From Marinimicrococcus flavescens (GTDB lineage Bacteria; Pseudomonadota; Alphaproteobacteria; Geminicoccales; Geminicoccaceae), in assembly GCA_029211145.1 (NCBI GenBank), contig JARGEQ010000024.1, positions 1-64,000 of the forward strand: a DNA stretch of 64,000 nt. Reading direction: 5' to 3'. The stretch's first letter is position 1. Each line of letters starts with the position of its first letter. The position numbers were made by a program, and so were the translations under genes. Under the pieces are notes generated by a model. It saw nothing but the letters and a program-made list of their open reading frames with translations. It ran no database searches and was not told the DNA's origin. Below are positions 25,151 to 33,379 of this stretch, piece after piece.

Positions 25151-26913
25151 CCCGGTCCTGCGCCACCCGTCGACAGCCCAGAGACGGCGTGCGGCATTCG
25201 TCTGCGGCAGAGGCCTCTGGCAGATCGGGAGCCGCTACGAATCCGGTGGCGAGCGGCGCCGCTGTGTCCATCTCCAGGCCTTGCCGGCTGCCGCCGGCTC
25301 GGCGCTGCAGGAGGCGCCGGCGTCCGGCACGGTGCCCGGTGGCGCCGGGTTCCGCCTTCCGGAAGGAAGCGGCTAACAATTCTGCGCAGCTCGGCACCAC
25401 ACCGCATGGCGCAGACGGGAATGCGGCGGATGGGCGGGTTCTCTGGCGTCGAAATCCGCGTGGGCAGGCAAGCGGCCCGGCGCCTCATGTCAGAGGGCGG
25501 CCCAAGGTCAGGGCGTTGGCGCGGTGGCAGGCGGCGCGGGCGGGTCATTCTTTTTTTGAGGGGGCGTGTCGGGGCCGGCTGGCAGACAAGGCCTCATGCC
25601 TGCACCGCCGATCTCGGGCCGGCCACGCTTCGGTAACCGTTCACGTGTCCTGCCCCTGAAGGGCGGCATGGACGCACCTCAGAGGAGGCTCGGGGCGGTT
25701 TCCCGCAGCGGGAGCATTGCCGCAAGAGATGAGGATCCGCCGAACGGGCCGTTCGCGGCGCAGGGGCCCCGGCGGAACCGAGCGGGGTGCTGTGCCCGGG
25801 TAGCTCCTTGACCTCTACCCGGCGCCTCCGCCGGCGACGGAGGCCTCTGGCCGGCCGCGATGATGAATCGAGCATCCCCACCCGCGGCGCATGCATCTCG
25901 AATGCCCCCGGCTCCGCGCCGGCCCGCTCCCGGCTAATGTCGGCCCGGAGCCGGGAGATACGGTGGACGGCGTGGGGCGGATGATCGGCCTGCCTGAGCA
26001 ACGAAGTCCCGAAAGAAAGTCTGCGACCGCCGGAGATGCTGGGGCGGAGCGGTCACGTCGCTGTCGCCTCTCGATGCTCTGGGGGTGCAAGAACGGCGCT
26101 CGGCGCCCGGTGATCGGCCTTTCTGCCGTGGCGGAGCGTCCACGGATCGGCTGGGCCGGCTGAAGCGCTGGGCCGAACCAAGGGATCGACGGTTCTGGTG
26201 GAGGGGCGGCGCGGCGATCGACGCTCCCTCTCCGTCCGTGTGTCTGGTGCGTGGCCCAGGCATTGGGCTTCCCGCGGCCGTGTCGCGGAAGGCACCAGCG
26301 GCCGTCACCGTCGCGCCCTGCGGGCTCTGGTCGGGTTGCTCAGCGCTCGAATGTTGAAACCCCGCGGGGACGAGCTCCAGCGCCGGGGAGATTGCCAGCC
26401 CTCCCGGCAGCGCGGTCTTCCCGAGCGGTTCTGCAGGAAGACCGATCCTGTCAGCGGCCTGGCGAGCCATCAGCGCCAGCTCTGCCGGAGGTTCCTGGTG
26501 ACGGTGCCGTTCGCAGGGGCTTGGTGCGAGGGGCACGCGAGGAGGTCCCCGGCCAGGCAGCTCCCGCGCTTCATCGTCGACGAACCGCCACCATCGCCCC
26601 TACTACCCATTATCGACCCTCCGTCCCCCATGGTCGCGGACCGTGGAGGAGGGGGAGCGCCGGAGGTCGCCGCGGCGGCGAAGACCGACCCTGGCATGAT
26701 AGCCGGGAAAGCAGAGCAGGCGGTGAGTGGGCACCGCCGACAAGCAGCAGCGAGGGCATTGGGGAAAGCTGCGCCCAGGACCTCGCACGGGCGCTCCCCC
26801 TCAGGCGGGAGGTGCGTTCCGGCGGCACGGCATCGTTGCCCTGCGCTCGGGAAAGGCGTCGATCCAGGGTTGGTCAGGCCGACAAAGGGCCTCGAACGGG
26901 GGCGCGGCCCGCC
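25151..26913. other. Gene-free region of about 1.8 kb between pqqE and parB
   Basis: Open frames exist on both strands here (as expected at this GC content), but none has a recognisable family, a ribosome site with matching codon bias, or consistent amino acid composition; all read as Arg/Pro/Gly-rich noise. No tRNA, CRISPR or transposase remnant could be recognised. A T-rich run (CATTCTTTTTTTGAGG near 25550) stands out. Its position beside parAB makes a centromere, decayed insertion or untranslated function possible. Confidence 0.45.
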
Positions 26914-26964
26914 TATCAGAGCACTGATAAGCGGGACGGCGCGGGGCCTATCAGTGCTCTGATA
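26914..26964. repeat. Two mirrored 16-bp palindromic sites at the parB 3' end (candidate parS)
   Basis: TATCAGAGCACTGATA at 26914-26929 and TATCAGTGCTCTGATA at 26949-26964 are exact reverse complements, each with 6-bp TATCAG/CTGATA arms, and their centres are 35 bp apart. The second lies over the last codons and stop of parB. Partition systems often keep their ParB-binding centromere beside parAB. A transcription terminator is the alternative, but there is no T run after either hairpin. Confidence 0.5.
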
Positions 26965-27979
26965 GGCCGCCTTCGTCGCCGAGCAGCGCTGCCAGCCGGT
27001 CGGCCATGGCGCTCACCGTGGCCTCGTCGACCTCCGGCGCCCAGCGGTAGATCCATTGATTGCCGCTGCGGGTGATGGTCAGCAGCTTGCGGCCCCTGGC
27101 GTCGACGACTACCCGGCCGCGCAGCGACGAGCGGGGCACTGGCGCCGCCCGGGCCTTGCCCGCCGCCGCGGCGAGGGCACGCGCGAGCTGCTCGCGTGTG
27201 GTGAGTCCCTCGGCAGCGTCGAGCGCCACCACCATGCGCTCGAGGGCGGCGGCATCGCCGCTCGCCGCCGCGTGAAGCCGGCGCCCGTCGCTGAGGCTGA
27301 GCTCCCGCGGGTCGGTGAGGCGGCCGATCAGCGGCTCGGGCAGGCGACCGAGCTTGAGATACTCGACAATCGAGGGCTGCGAGATCCCGAACAGGCGGGC
27401 GAGCTGCGTGGTGCTGCGCCCCTGCTCGCTGGCCAGCCGCGCGAACCAGCGGCCCCGCTCCCACACGCTGATGTCGGCACGCTCGGCGTTCTCGCGATAC
27501 TGCAGCGCCAGCATCGCGTCGTCGTCGAGGTCCATGACCCGCGCCAGGACCGGAAGCTCCAGCTCCCGGCAGGCGGCGAGCCGCCGGCGGCCGGCGGCAA
27601 GCTCGTAGCCGGGGCCGGCGCGGCGGACGACGATCGGCGTGTCCTGGCCCTTGTCGCGAATGCTCGCCTTGAGCTCCTCGAAAGCAGGATCGCGCAGCGC
27701 CCGTCCGTCACGGTCGGCAGGAAGGCGCTCGCGCACCTGTGCGGGGTTCAGCTCGACCAGCCGTACGCCGCTTGCCTCCTCGCTGGAGCGCGCCGCCTCG
27801 AGCTCGGCCACCCGCTCGAGGAGGCCTTGCTTGTGAACGTCGAGCGCCTGCCCGACAATGCCGCGGCCGGCGGCGCTGGGCTTCTCGGCTGGCTTCGCCG
27901 GTGCCGCCGGCGCCGCTGCACCAGCAAGATCGAGCACCGAGCGCGACAGGGCCGCGCGCTTGTCCGTCTGCCGCATCAT
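26951..27979 (-). CDS. parB: ParB-type partition protein
   Basis: A 342-residue ParB/RepB-family protein. The ParB N-terminal domain appears at about residues 70-165 with PIVVRRAGPGYELAAGRRRLAA (box I) and YRENAERADISVWERGR (box II, the CTPase-associated motif region). A helix-turn-helix follows (TTQLARLFGISQPSIVEYLKLG, about 190-215). The C-terminus probably dimerises. Its ATG overlaps the parA stop (ATGA), so they are coupled. It should bind a centromere; the palindromes at its own 3' end are candidates. Confidence 0.92.
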   Translation of the reverse strand: MMRQTDKRAALSRSVLDLAGAAAPAAPAKPAEKPSAAGRGIVGQALDVHKQGLLERVAELEAARSSEEASGVRLVELNPAQVRERLPADRDGRALRDPAFEELKASIRDKGQDTPIVVRRAGPGYELAAGRRRLAACRELELPVLARVMDLDDDAMLALQYRENAERADISVWERGRWFARLASEQGRSTTQLARLFGISQPSIVEYLKLGRLPEPLIGRLTDPRELSLSDGRRLHAAASGDAAALERMVVALDAAEGLTTREQLARALAAAAGKARAAPVPRSSLRGRVVVDARGRKLLTITRSGNQWIYRWAPEVDEATVSAMADRLAALLGDEGGLSEH

Positions 27980-29181
27980 GCAGCCTCCCTCGTGCGGGTC
28001 CGCGGCCTGCCCCAGACCGCCAGAAGCTCGGCCTCGATGGTGGCGTTGACCCGGTTCATCGCCGCCAGCCCCCGCTCGTAGGTCCGCCGGCTGCCGCCCG
28101 GCTCGTACTCGTAGAGGGTCTCCTTGACGATGCCGGCAGCGTCCACCAGCGCCGTCTCGACCATCGGCTCCTTGAGCACCGCCTCCTGGAACAAGGCCTG
28201 CTTCCAGCTCACGATCTCGGTCTGGTTGCGGTCGGTGGACTTGTACTTGGTGGTCACGATGCGCACGAAGTCGTAGCTCAGCGCGCTCGACGACAGGCTC
28301 TGGCGGAAGTCCGCCGCGACCTCGGCCATGAACCGGAAGAACTCGCCGGAGCTGGCGAAATCCAGCATCGAGGGCGGGATCGGAATCACCAGACCGGTGG
28401 CGGCGAAGAGCGCGTTGATGGTGAGCATGCCGACATCGGGGCGGCAGTCGCACACCACGACATCGTATCCCTCGCCGACCAGATCGAGGAACCCGCCGAG
28501 CTGGCGATAGAAGGGATATTCGCGCTGCTGCAGCAGGCGGCCGACCAGCTCGTACTCGGCATGCTGGAGGGCGATGCTCGCCGGCACCAGGTCGAGCCCC
28601 GGCCAGTAGGTCGGGCGTGTCAGGCGGCGCGCCTCCGCGCTCCCCGCGCCGTCATCGCGGCGCAGCCAGCTCGCGAAGGTGGTGGCATCCTCCACCTCGG
28701 CGTCGGGATCGAGCCCGAAGAGGGTAGTGGCGCTGGCCTGCGGGTCGAGATCGACCATCAGCACCCGGTAGCCGTGCAGCGCCAGGTACTGGGCGAAGTG
28801 GGTGGCGCTGGTGGTCTTGCCGCTGCCCCCCTTGAAGTTCACGAAGGTCACCACCTGCAGCTTGTCCTGCCCCGGCCGCCGCTGCGGCGCGTAGCGGGCA
28901 TTGCCGGTGGTGGCGAGCAGCCAGCGGCGCGCCTCGTGGATCTCGTCGATGGTGAAGCTGCGCCGCGAGCTGCCGGCAATGGTGCCCTGCGGAAAGCCCT
29001 CCATGCGCACCAGATTGCGAAGATGGCTGGGCGAGATGCCCAGGATGTCGGCCACCTCGCCGGGCGAGAAGCGCCGCAGCTGCTTGACCTTGTCCGGGTG
29101 ATTCTCCAGCTCGATCGCCTTGCGCTGGACCGCCTTGCACAGCTCGGCATAGCGCCGGAACTGCTCCACGATGTCGGTCAT
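27976..29181 (-). CDS. parA: ParA-type partition ATPase with N-terminal HTH
   Basis: A 401-residue ParA/RepA-partition ATPase. Residues about 36-90 form a MerR-like DNA-binding region (FSPGEVADILGISPSHLRNLV, then FTIDEIHEARRWL), which is typical of plasmid type Ia ParA proteins that repress their own promoter. The deviant Walker A is KGGSGKTTS (117-125), followed by MVDLDPQASAT and VVCDCRPDVGMLTINAL. It precedes parB. A perfect 8-bp inverted repeat 24 bases upstream of its start is a likely autoregulatory operator. Confidence 0.93.
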   Translation of the reverse strand: MTDIVEQFRRYAELCKAVQRKAIELENHPDKVKQLRRFSPGEVADILGISPSHLRNLVRMEGFPQGTIAGSSRRSFTIDEIHEARRWLLATTGNARYAPQRRPGQDKLQVVTFVNFKGGSGKTTSATHFAQYLALHGYRVLMVDLDPQASATTLFGLDPDAEVEDATTFASWLRRDDGAGSAEARRLTRPTYWPGLDLVPASIALQHAEYELVGRLLQQREYPFYRQLGGFLDLVGEGYDVVVCDCRPDVGMLTINALFAATGLVIPIPPSMLDFASSGEFFRFMAEVAADFRQSLSSSALSYDFVRIVTTKYKSTDRNQTEIVSWKQALFQEAVLKEPMVETALVDAAGIVKETLYEYEPGGSRRTYERGLAAMNRVNATIEAELLAVWGRPRTRTREAA

Positions 29182-29204
29182 GTCCCCAGATCCCCGATGG
29201 TGCC

Positions 29205-29228
29205 GCTGGTACGTCCTACAGTACCAGC
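29205..29228. promoter_or_regulatory. Inverted repeat upstream of parA, candidate operator
   Basis: GCTGGTAC and GTACCAGC form a perfect 8-bp inverted repeat around an 8-base centre, 24 bases before the parA ATG. A second, looser inverted repeat (AGCGCTTT at 29226 and AAAGCGCT at 29253) abuts it around an AT-rich segment. Type Ia ParA proteins bind such repeats to repress parAB. Confidence 0.5.
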
Positions 29229-29317
29229 GCTTTTCTTATTTCTCATGCGCATAAAGCGCTTGTACGGCGGATGCGCCGGCAGTGTCGCCGGAACGGCACA
29301 GATTCGCCTCGGTGTTC

Positions 29318-29596
29318 ACGCAGAATCTTTAGCCGATGCGGAACACCGGCCGACTGCCTCGGGCGGAACGATCCACAGACTGCCACGCAGAATCCTTTGT
29401 TACACGCAGAAACCTTTCGTTATCCACGCAGATTGCTTAGCGCCCCGGTGTCGACCGGCCCGCTTGAATGCTCGAAACAGGAACGCAGAATCGTTAGTGA
29501 ATCCTAGAATAACCTATACAGGATTCCTATCGGGCGCGCGGGAAGGGGCCTTTGTGGACAAACACCCCACTTTCCCGATTGCTAACCATTCTGCGC
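29318..29596. repeat. Iteron-type replication origin (oriV) between parA and repA
   Basis: Five direct copies of a 15-mer resembling ACGCAGAATCNTTAG start at 29318, 29385, 29404, 29426 and 29483. A sixth lies inverted at 29582-29596 (GCGCAGAATGGTTAG when read on the minus strand). The three central copies are 19 and 22 bases apart, about two helical turns. DnaA-box-like 9-mers TTATCCACG (29420-29428) and TGTGGACAA (29553-29561) each differ by one base from the consensus. The region is also more AT-rich than its surroundings. This is the expected layout for an iteron-controlled plasmid or chromid origin. Confidence 0.8.
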
Positions 29597-29686
29597 AGAT
29601 TCGTCACGATGCTCCCGGGAAAGGCTTGCAACTCCGGACGTTAAAGGCCAAGCCTCATCTGCAGGCGAAGTTGCGGACCGACACCC

Positions 29687-30790
29687 ATGGCCGAGATTCA
29701 CGACCTGATCCTCGAGCTGGGTCACGAGGGCGCCCGGGAGCGGATGCCGGCGGAGCTGGCGGCCGGTCTCGATCCCCGCAAGCCCGCCCATGCCCGGGAA
29801 CTCGTACGACTGCGCTGTGACTGGGAGCGGCGGGTCGACTGGGCCGCCGACATCATGGCCCGCGAGCATCTGCGGCGGAACTGGCTGCATTCGGGCTTCT
29901 GCCTGGTGGCCCTGCCGCACACCAAGCCGCGCGAGACCACTCGGGCCTACAGCCTCAAGAACGGCGCCTTCAAGCTCATCTTGACACCAAAGCCGCTCGA
30001 CACGGACGACGAGGGCAACCCGGTCTATGCGGGCCTTCCCTACGGCAGCAAGGCGCGGCTGATCCTGGTCTACCTGCAGACCTACGCGATCCGCCACAAG
30101 ACCAAGCACATCGTGCTCGGCGACAGCATGACCTCGTGGATCCGCAAGCTCGGCTTCGACAACATCACCGGCGGCGAGCGCGGCGTCATCACCGCCGTCA
30201 ACGAGCAGGCCAAGCGGATCTCGCGGACCGAGTTCACCATGATCTGGGACCAGGGCCAGCGCCGGGTGCTGCGCGACCAGGCGCTCGTCAAGGGTCTCGA
30301 GCTCTTCGCCGAGCGCCACCCGCCCGAGCCCGTCCACCAGCAGACCAACCTGCTGGGCGCCGACGACACGATCAGCCCGCGCCGTCGGCGGCGCTACTCG
30401 TGGGTCCGCGAGATCGAGATCTCCGACGATTTCTACGAGCATCTGACGACCCACAAGATCGTCCTGGCCGAGGAGGCCATCGCCCGGCTCAAGGGCTCCT
30501 CCTGGGCGCTCGACGTCTATCTGTGGCTCAGCTACCGGCTGCGCTCGGTCGACCGCGAGACGCCGCCGATCACCTGGCAGCAGCTGCGCCAGCAGTTCTC
30601 GCCCAACCACTACAAGGGCAACATCAACGTCTTTCGCACCAAGGTGATGGAGCCGGCGCTGCGTGACGTCCAGGCGGTCTATCCGCAGGCCACCTTCCGG
30701 ATCACCGACCGCGGCGTCGTGCTCCTGCCGTCCGACCCCCCGATGGCGACCGGCAGCCAGGTGGTGGTGCGCCTTCCGCGGGCCGGCTGA
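29687..30790 (+). CDS. repA: RepA-type plasmid replication initiator
   Basis: A 367-residue protein of the RepA/'RPA' plasmid initiator family (PF04796-like). Typical blocks are VALPHTKPRE near residue 75, GLPYGSKARLILVYLQTYAI (about 118-137), and LGDSMTSWIRKLGF. Further on come KGSSWALDVYLWLSYRLRSV and TWQQLRQQFSPNH. It probably binds the iterons upstream and starts replication with DnaA. It is divergent from parAB, an arrangement seen in alphaproteobacterial secondary replicons. A further iteron-like 15-mer follows its stop. Confidence 0.9.
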   Translation: MAEIHDLILELGHEGARERMPAELAAGLDPRKPAHARELVRLRCDWERRVDWAADIMAREHLRRNWLHSGFCLVALPHTKPRETTRAYSLKNGAFKLILTPKPLDTDDEGNPVYAGLPYGSKARLILVYLQTYAIRHKTKHIVLGDSMTSWIRKLGFDNITGGERGVITAVNEQAKRISRTEFTMIWDQGQRRVLRDQALVKGLELFAERHPPEPVHQQTNLLGADDTISPRRRRRYSWVREIEISDDFYEHLTTHKIVLAEEAIARLKGSSWALDVYLWLSYRLRSVDRETPPITWQQLRQQFSPNHYKGNINVFRTKVMEPALRDVQAVYPQATFRITDRGVVLLPSDPPMATGSQVVVRLPRAG

Positions 30791-30794
30791 GACC

Positions 30795-30809
30795 ACGCCG
30801 AATCCTTAG
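30795..30809 (+). repeat. Iteron-like copy downstream of repA
   Basis: ACGCCGAATCCTTAG matches the origin 15-mer at 14 of 15 positions (A to C at position 5) and begins four bases after the repA stop. It may serve copy control (handcuffing) or be an evolutionary remnant. Confidence 0.6.
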
Positions 30810-30912
30810 CCGGGGCTGCGGCGGGCACCCCCGCGGCCACTTGCGAGCTTGACGGGCGGCGGGCAAATGCCGAAGCCAGCGGCACAGCCACAGCCGCCCG
30901 AGGTACAAGCGC

Positions 30913-31572
30913 ATGAGCGCCCCCATTCTCATCGCCCCGTCCATCCTGTCCGCCGACTTCGCCCGGCTGGGCGAGCAGGTCCGCGAGGTCGACGCCGCCG
31001 GCGCCGACTGGATCCACCTCGACGTCATGGACGGCCACTTCGTTCCCAACATCACGTTCGGGCCGGCGATCACCAAGGCGATCCGCCCGCACAGCGCCAA
31101 GCCGTTCGACGTCCATCTGATGATCGAGCCGGTGGATCCTTATCTCGGCGCCTTTGCCGAGGCCGGTGCCGACATCATCACCGTGCACGCCGAGGCCACG
31201 ACCCATCTCGACCGCACCCTCCAGGCGATCCGTGCGCTGGGCTGCAAGGCGGGCGTGTCGCTCAACCCGGCCACGTCCGAGACGGCCATCGAGTATGTGC
31301 TCGACCAGATCGACCTGGTGCTGGTGATGACCGTCAATCCGGGGTTCGGCGGCCAGCGGTTCCTGCCCTCGCAGCTCGAGAAGCTCCGCCGCCTGCGCGC
31401 CATGATCGGCGGCCGGCCGATCCATCTCCAGGTGGACGGCGGGGTGACGCCGGAGACCGCTCCGCAGGTGGTCGCAGCCGGCGCCGACGTGCTGGTGGCG
31501 GGCTCTGCCGTCTTCGGAAAGCCCGACTATGCGGCTGCCATCGAGGCCCTGCGTCCGCGGCTTTCCGTCTGA
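30913..31572 (+). CDS. rpe: Ribulose-phosphate 3-epimerase
   Basis: A 219-residue TIM-barrel enzyme interconverting ribulose-5-phosphate and xylulose-5-phosphate (pentose phosphate / Calvin cycles). It starts [17 protein letters not shown]; the catalytic Asp and metal site lie in [18 protein letters not shown], and HLQVDGGV near the C-terminus. [10 protein letters not shown] binds phosphate. Length is standard. It follows the replication gene and is a normal cellular enzyme, which supports a chromid or chromosome-like replicon. Confidence 0.93.
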   Translation: MSAPILIAPSILSADFARLGEQVREVDAAGADWIHLDVMDGHFVPNITFGPAITKAIRPHSAKPFDVHLMIEPVDPYLGAFAEAGADIITVHAEATTHLDRTLQAIRALGCKAGVSLNPATSETAIEYVLDQIDLVLVMTVNPGFGGQRFLPSQLEKLRRLRAMIGGRPIHLQVDGGVTPETAPQVVAAGADVLVAGSAVFGKPDYAAAIEALRPRLSV

Positions 31573-31597
31573 CGCCCGAAAACTCGTCCACGGCTTC

Positions 31598-31656
31598 ATC
31601 CACAGGTTCACGGACAGGGTAATCCCCCGCGCTGGGGATAACCGGATCGTCAAGGG
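31598..31656 (+). repeat. 59-bp inverted-repeat partner A
   Basis: It matches the reverse complement of 33269-33327 over 59 bases without gaps (47 identical by hand count). The core TCCCCCGCGCTGGGGATAAC is itself a hairpin (ATCCCC/GGGGAT-like arms). It contains TCCACAG and GGGGATAAC, which resemble DnaA-box sequences. With partner B it brackets folK and the YdjC-type gene. Confidence 0.6.
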
Positions 31657-31708
31657 AAAGTTGGGGCATGGCCATGCTGCGTCAGGCGCGAGGGCAGGGG
31701 AGGGGGCT

Positions 31709-32209
31709 GTGGGCGAGCGGGCGGTGATCGCGCTGGGCGCCAATCTCGAGGATCCGCGAGCGACCTTCGAGCGCGCCCTGGAGCTTCTCGAGGAGCGCGC
31801 CGGCCCGGTCGTGGCCCGCTCCTCCTGGCGGCAGAGCGAGGCCATGGTCCACCCGGACGACGAGGTGCGGTGGCATCCACCCTATCTCAACGGTGCTGTT
31901 CTCGTGGCGACCGCGCTGGAGCCGGAGGCGCTTCTCGCGGTGCTGCACGCCATCGAGGCGGAGCTCGGCCGCGACCGCAGCCGCGAGAAGGGCCGCTGGC
32001 AGCCCCGCACCCTCGATCTCGACCTCGTCGCCTATGGCCAGCGGCGGATCGACCGTCCGGCGCTAACCGTCCCGCATCCGCGCATGCAGGAGCGCGACTT
32101 CGTGCTCCTGCCGTTGGTCGAGCTCTGGCCGGACTGGCGGCATCCGGTCCTCGGCCGCACCGCCTGCGAGCTGTTGGCCGATCTCGAGGGCAGCGGCCCG
32201 GCGGGCTGA
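31709..32209 (+). CDS. folK: 2-amino-4-hydroxy-6-hydroxymethyldihydropteridine pyrophosphokinase
   Basis: A 166-residue enzyme that pyrophosphorylates 6-hydroxymethyl-dihydropterin in folate-type pterin synthesis. Conserved parts are VIALGANLEDPRATFERAL, PPYLNGAVLV, and the RTLDLDLVAYG and VPHPRMQERDFVLLPL blocks (Mg-binding Asp pair and His/Arg substrate residues). The GTG at 31709 is chosen: GGGGAGGGGG lies directly upstream and the upstream frame crosses the inverted repeat. It acts after FolB, whose gene is at 7.5 kb. Confidence 0.9.
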   Translation: MGERAVIALGANLEDPRATFERALELLEERAGPVVARSSWRQSEAMVHPDDEVRWHPPYLNGAVLVATALEPEALLAVLHAIEAELGRDRSREKGRWQPRTLDLDLVAYGQRRIDRPALTVPHPRMQERDFVLLPLVELWPDWRHPVLGRTACELLADLEGSGPAG

Positions 32210-32369
32210 GCCCCCGCCCGCTCGCCGCTTGCTCGGGCACCGATACTCGCGGACCCTCTTGCGGCGATTCCCGGCCTCCTTTTCCCGGCCCATGCTAGGC
32301 AAAGGCCGGGAAAAGAGGAGGCGCCTTCATGGCGATCATCGACATCCGTGCCGGACACGGGCGGCCATC

Positions 32370-33275
32370 ATGAGCTCGGTGCCCGGCAAGCGGGTTCTCA
32401 TCGCCCATCTCGACGATGTCGGGATGTGCCACGGCGTCAACCGCGCCGCGCACGACCTTCTGGGTCGCGGCTTTGTTACCTGCGGCTCGGTGATGGTCCC
32501 GTGCCCTTGGTTTCCCGAGATCGCCGAGACGGCGGCGGCGCGGGGCGATCTCGATCTGGGCGTTCATCTCACCCTCACCAGCGAATGGCGCGGCTATCGC
32601 TGGCGCCCGCTGACGGGCATCTCGCGCACCACCGGCCTCGTCGACGCGGACGGCTACATGTGGCGCTCGGTGCCCGAGCTGCGCGCCCGGATGGATCCGC
32701 TGGCGGTCGAGGAGGAGCTGCGCGCGCAGATCGAGACGGCGCGCGACAACGGCCTCGACCCCACCCATCTCGACGCCCACATGGGCGCGGCGCTCGTTCC
32801 CGAGCTGATCGAGACCTATGTGCGGCTGGGCGAGGAGTACCAACTGCCCATTCTTCTGCCGCGCGCCATCGAGGCCTTTCTCGAGACGTTGCGCCTGGGC
32901 GGCTCGACGCCGGAGCACTACGCGCCATGGATCGCCCGGCTGGAAGGATTGCAGGCGCTGTTCGTTGACCGGTTCGAGGTGGCGCCGGCAGCCGACGGTC
33001 CCGATGTCGCGGCCGGCCTCGGCCGGCTCGTCGGCGGCCTCTCGCGCGGCACGACCTTCCTGGCGCTGCACTGCAGCGCGCCCGGCGACATCGAGCTCAT
33101 CACGCCCGAGCGGGCCGAGGCCCGCATCGCTGCTTGGCGCGCCTGCGCCGATCCCGCCCTCGCAGAGCTCGCCGCTGCCGAAGGCATCCAGCTTGCGGGC
33201 TTTCGAGAGCTCCGGGAGCGCTACGTGCGCTCGCTCGAATCCGACGCCGGAGGCGGGGCCGGACCGGGCCCTTGA
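32370..33275 (+). CDS. YdjC/ChbG-family carbohydrate deacetylase
   Basis: A 301-residue protein of the ChbG/HpnK (YdjC) family of metal-dependent deacetylase-like enzymes. The metal-binding AHLDDVGMCHGVNRAA replaces the usual NADDFG motif with LDDVG. GVHLTLTSEW and DPTHLDAHMG are the other ligand blocks. The substrate is probably an acetylated sugar or polysaccharide lipid; it cannot be told from sequence. The ATG at 32370 is chosen because the upstream extension is Arg-rich and has no family similarity. Confidence 0.85.
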   Translation: MSSVPGKRVLIAHLDDVGMCHGVNRAAHDLLGRGFVTCGSVMVPCPWFPEIAETAAARGDLDLGVHLTLTSEWRGYRWRPLTGISRTTGLVDADGYMWRSVPELRARMDPLAVEEELRAQIETARDNGLDPTHLDAHMGAALVPELIETYVRLGEEYQLPILLPRAIEAFLETLRLGGSTPEHYAPWIARLEGLQALFVDRFEVAPAADGPDVAAGLGRLVGGLSRGTTFLALHCSAPGDIELITPERAEARIAAWRACADPALAELAAAEGIQLAGFRELRERYVRSLESDAGGGAGPGP

Positions 33276-33327
33276 CAAAGGGGTTATCCCCAGCGCGGGG
33301 GACAGCCCTGTTCGCGGCTCTGTGGAT
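33269..33327 (-). repeat. 59-bp inverted-repeat partner B
   Basis: Reverse complement of the element at 31598-31656. It begins within the last codons of the YdjC-type gene. The hairpin core and the GTCAAGGG end are conserved; differences cluster in two short blocks. Confidence 0.6.
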
Positions 33328-33379
33328 TGTCCTGTGGGCAAGCCGCAAAGCGCCGGAACCCGGCCCGGTGGGTCGGGCG

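Noticed and set aside
24902-26962. Several frames of 150-270 codons between pqqE and parB
   Set aside because: Arg/Pro/Gly-rich translations, no families, no codon bias and mutually overlapping; treated as non-coding apart from the repeat.
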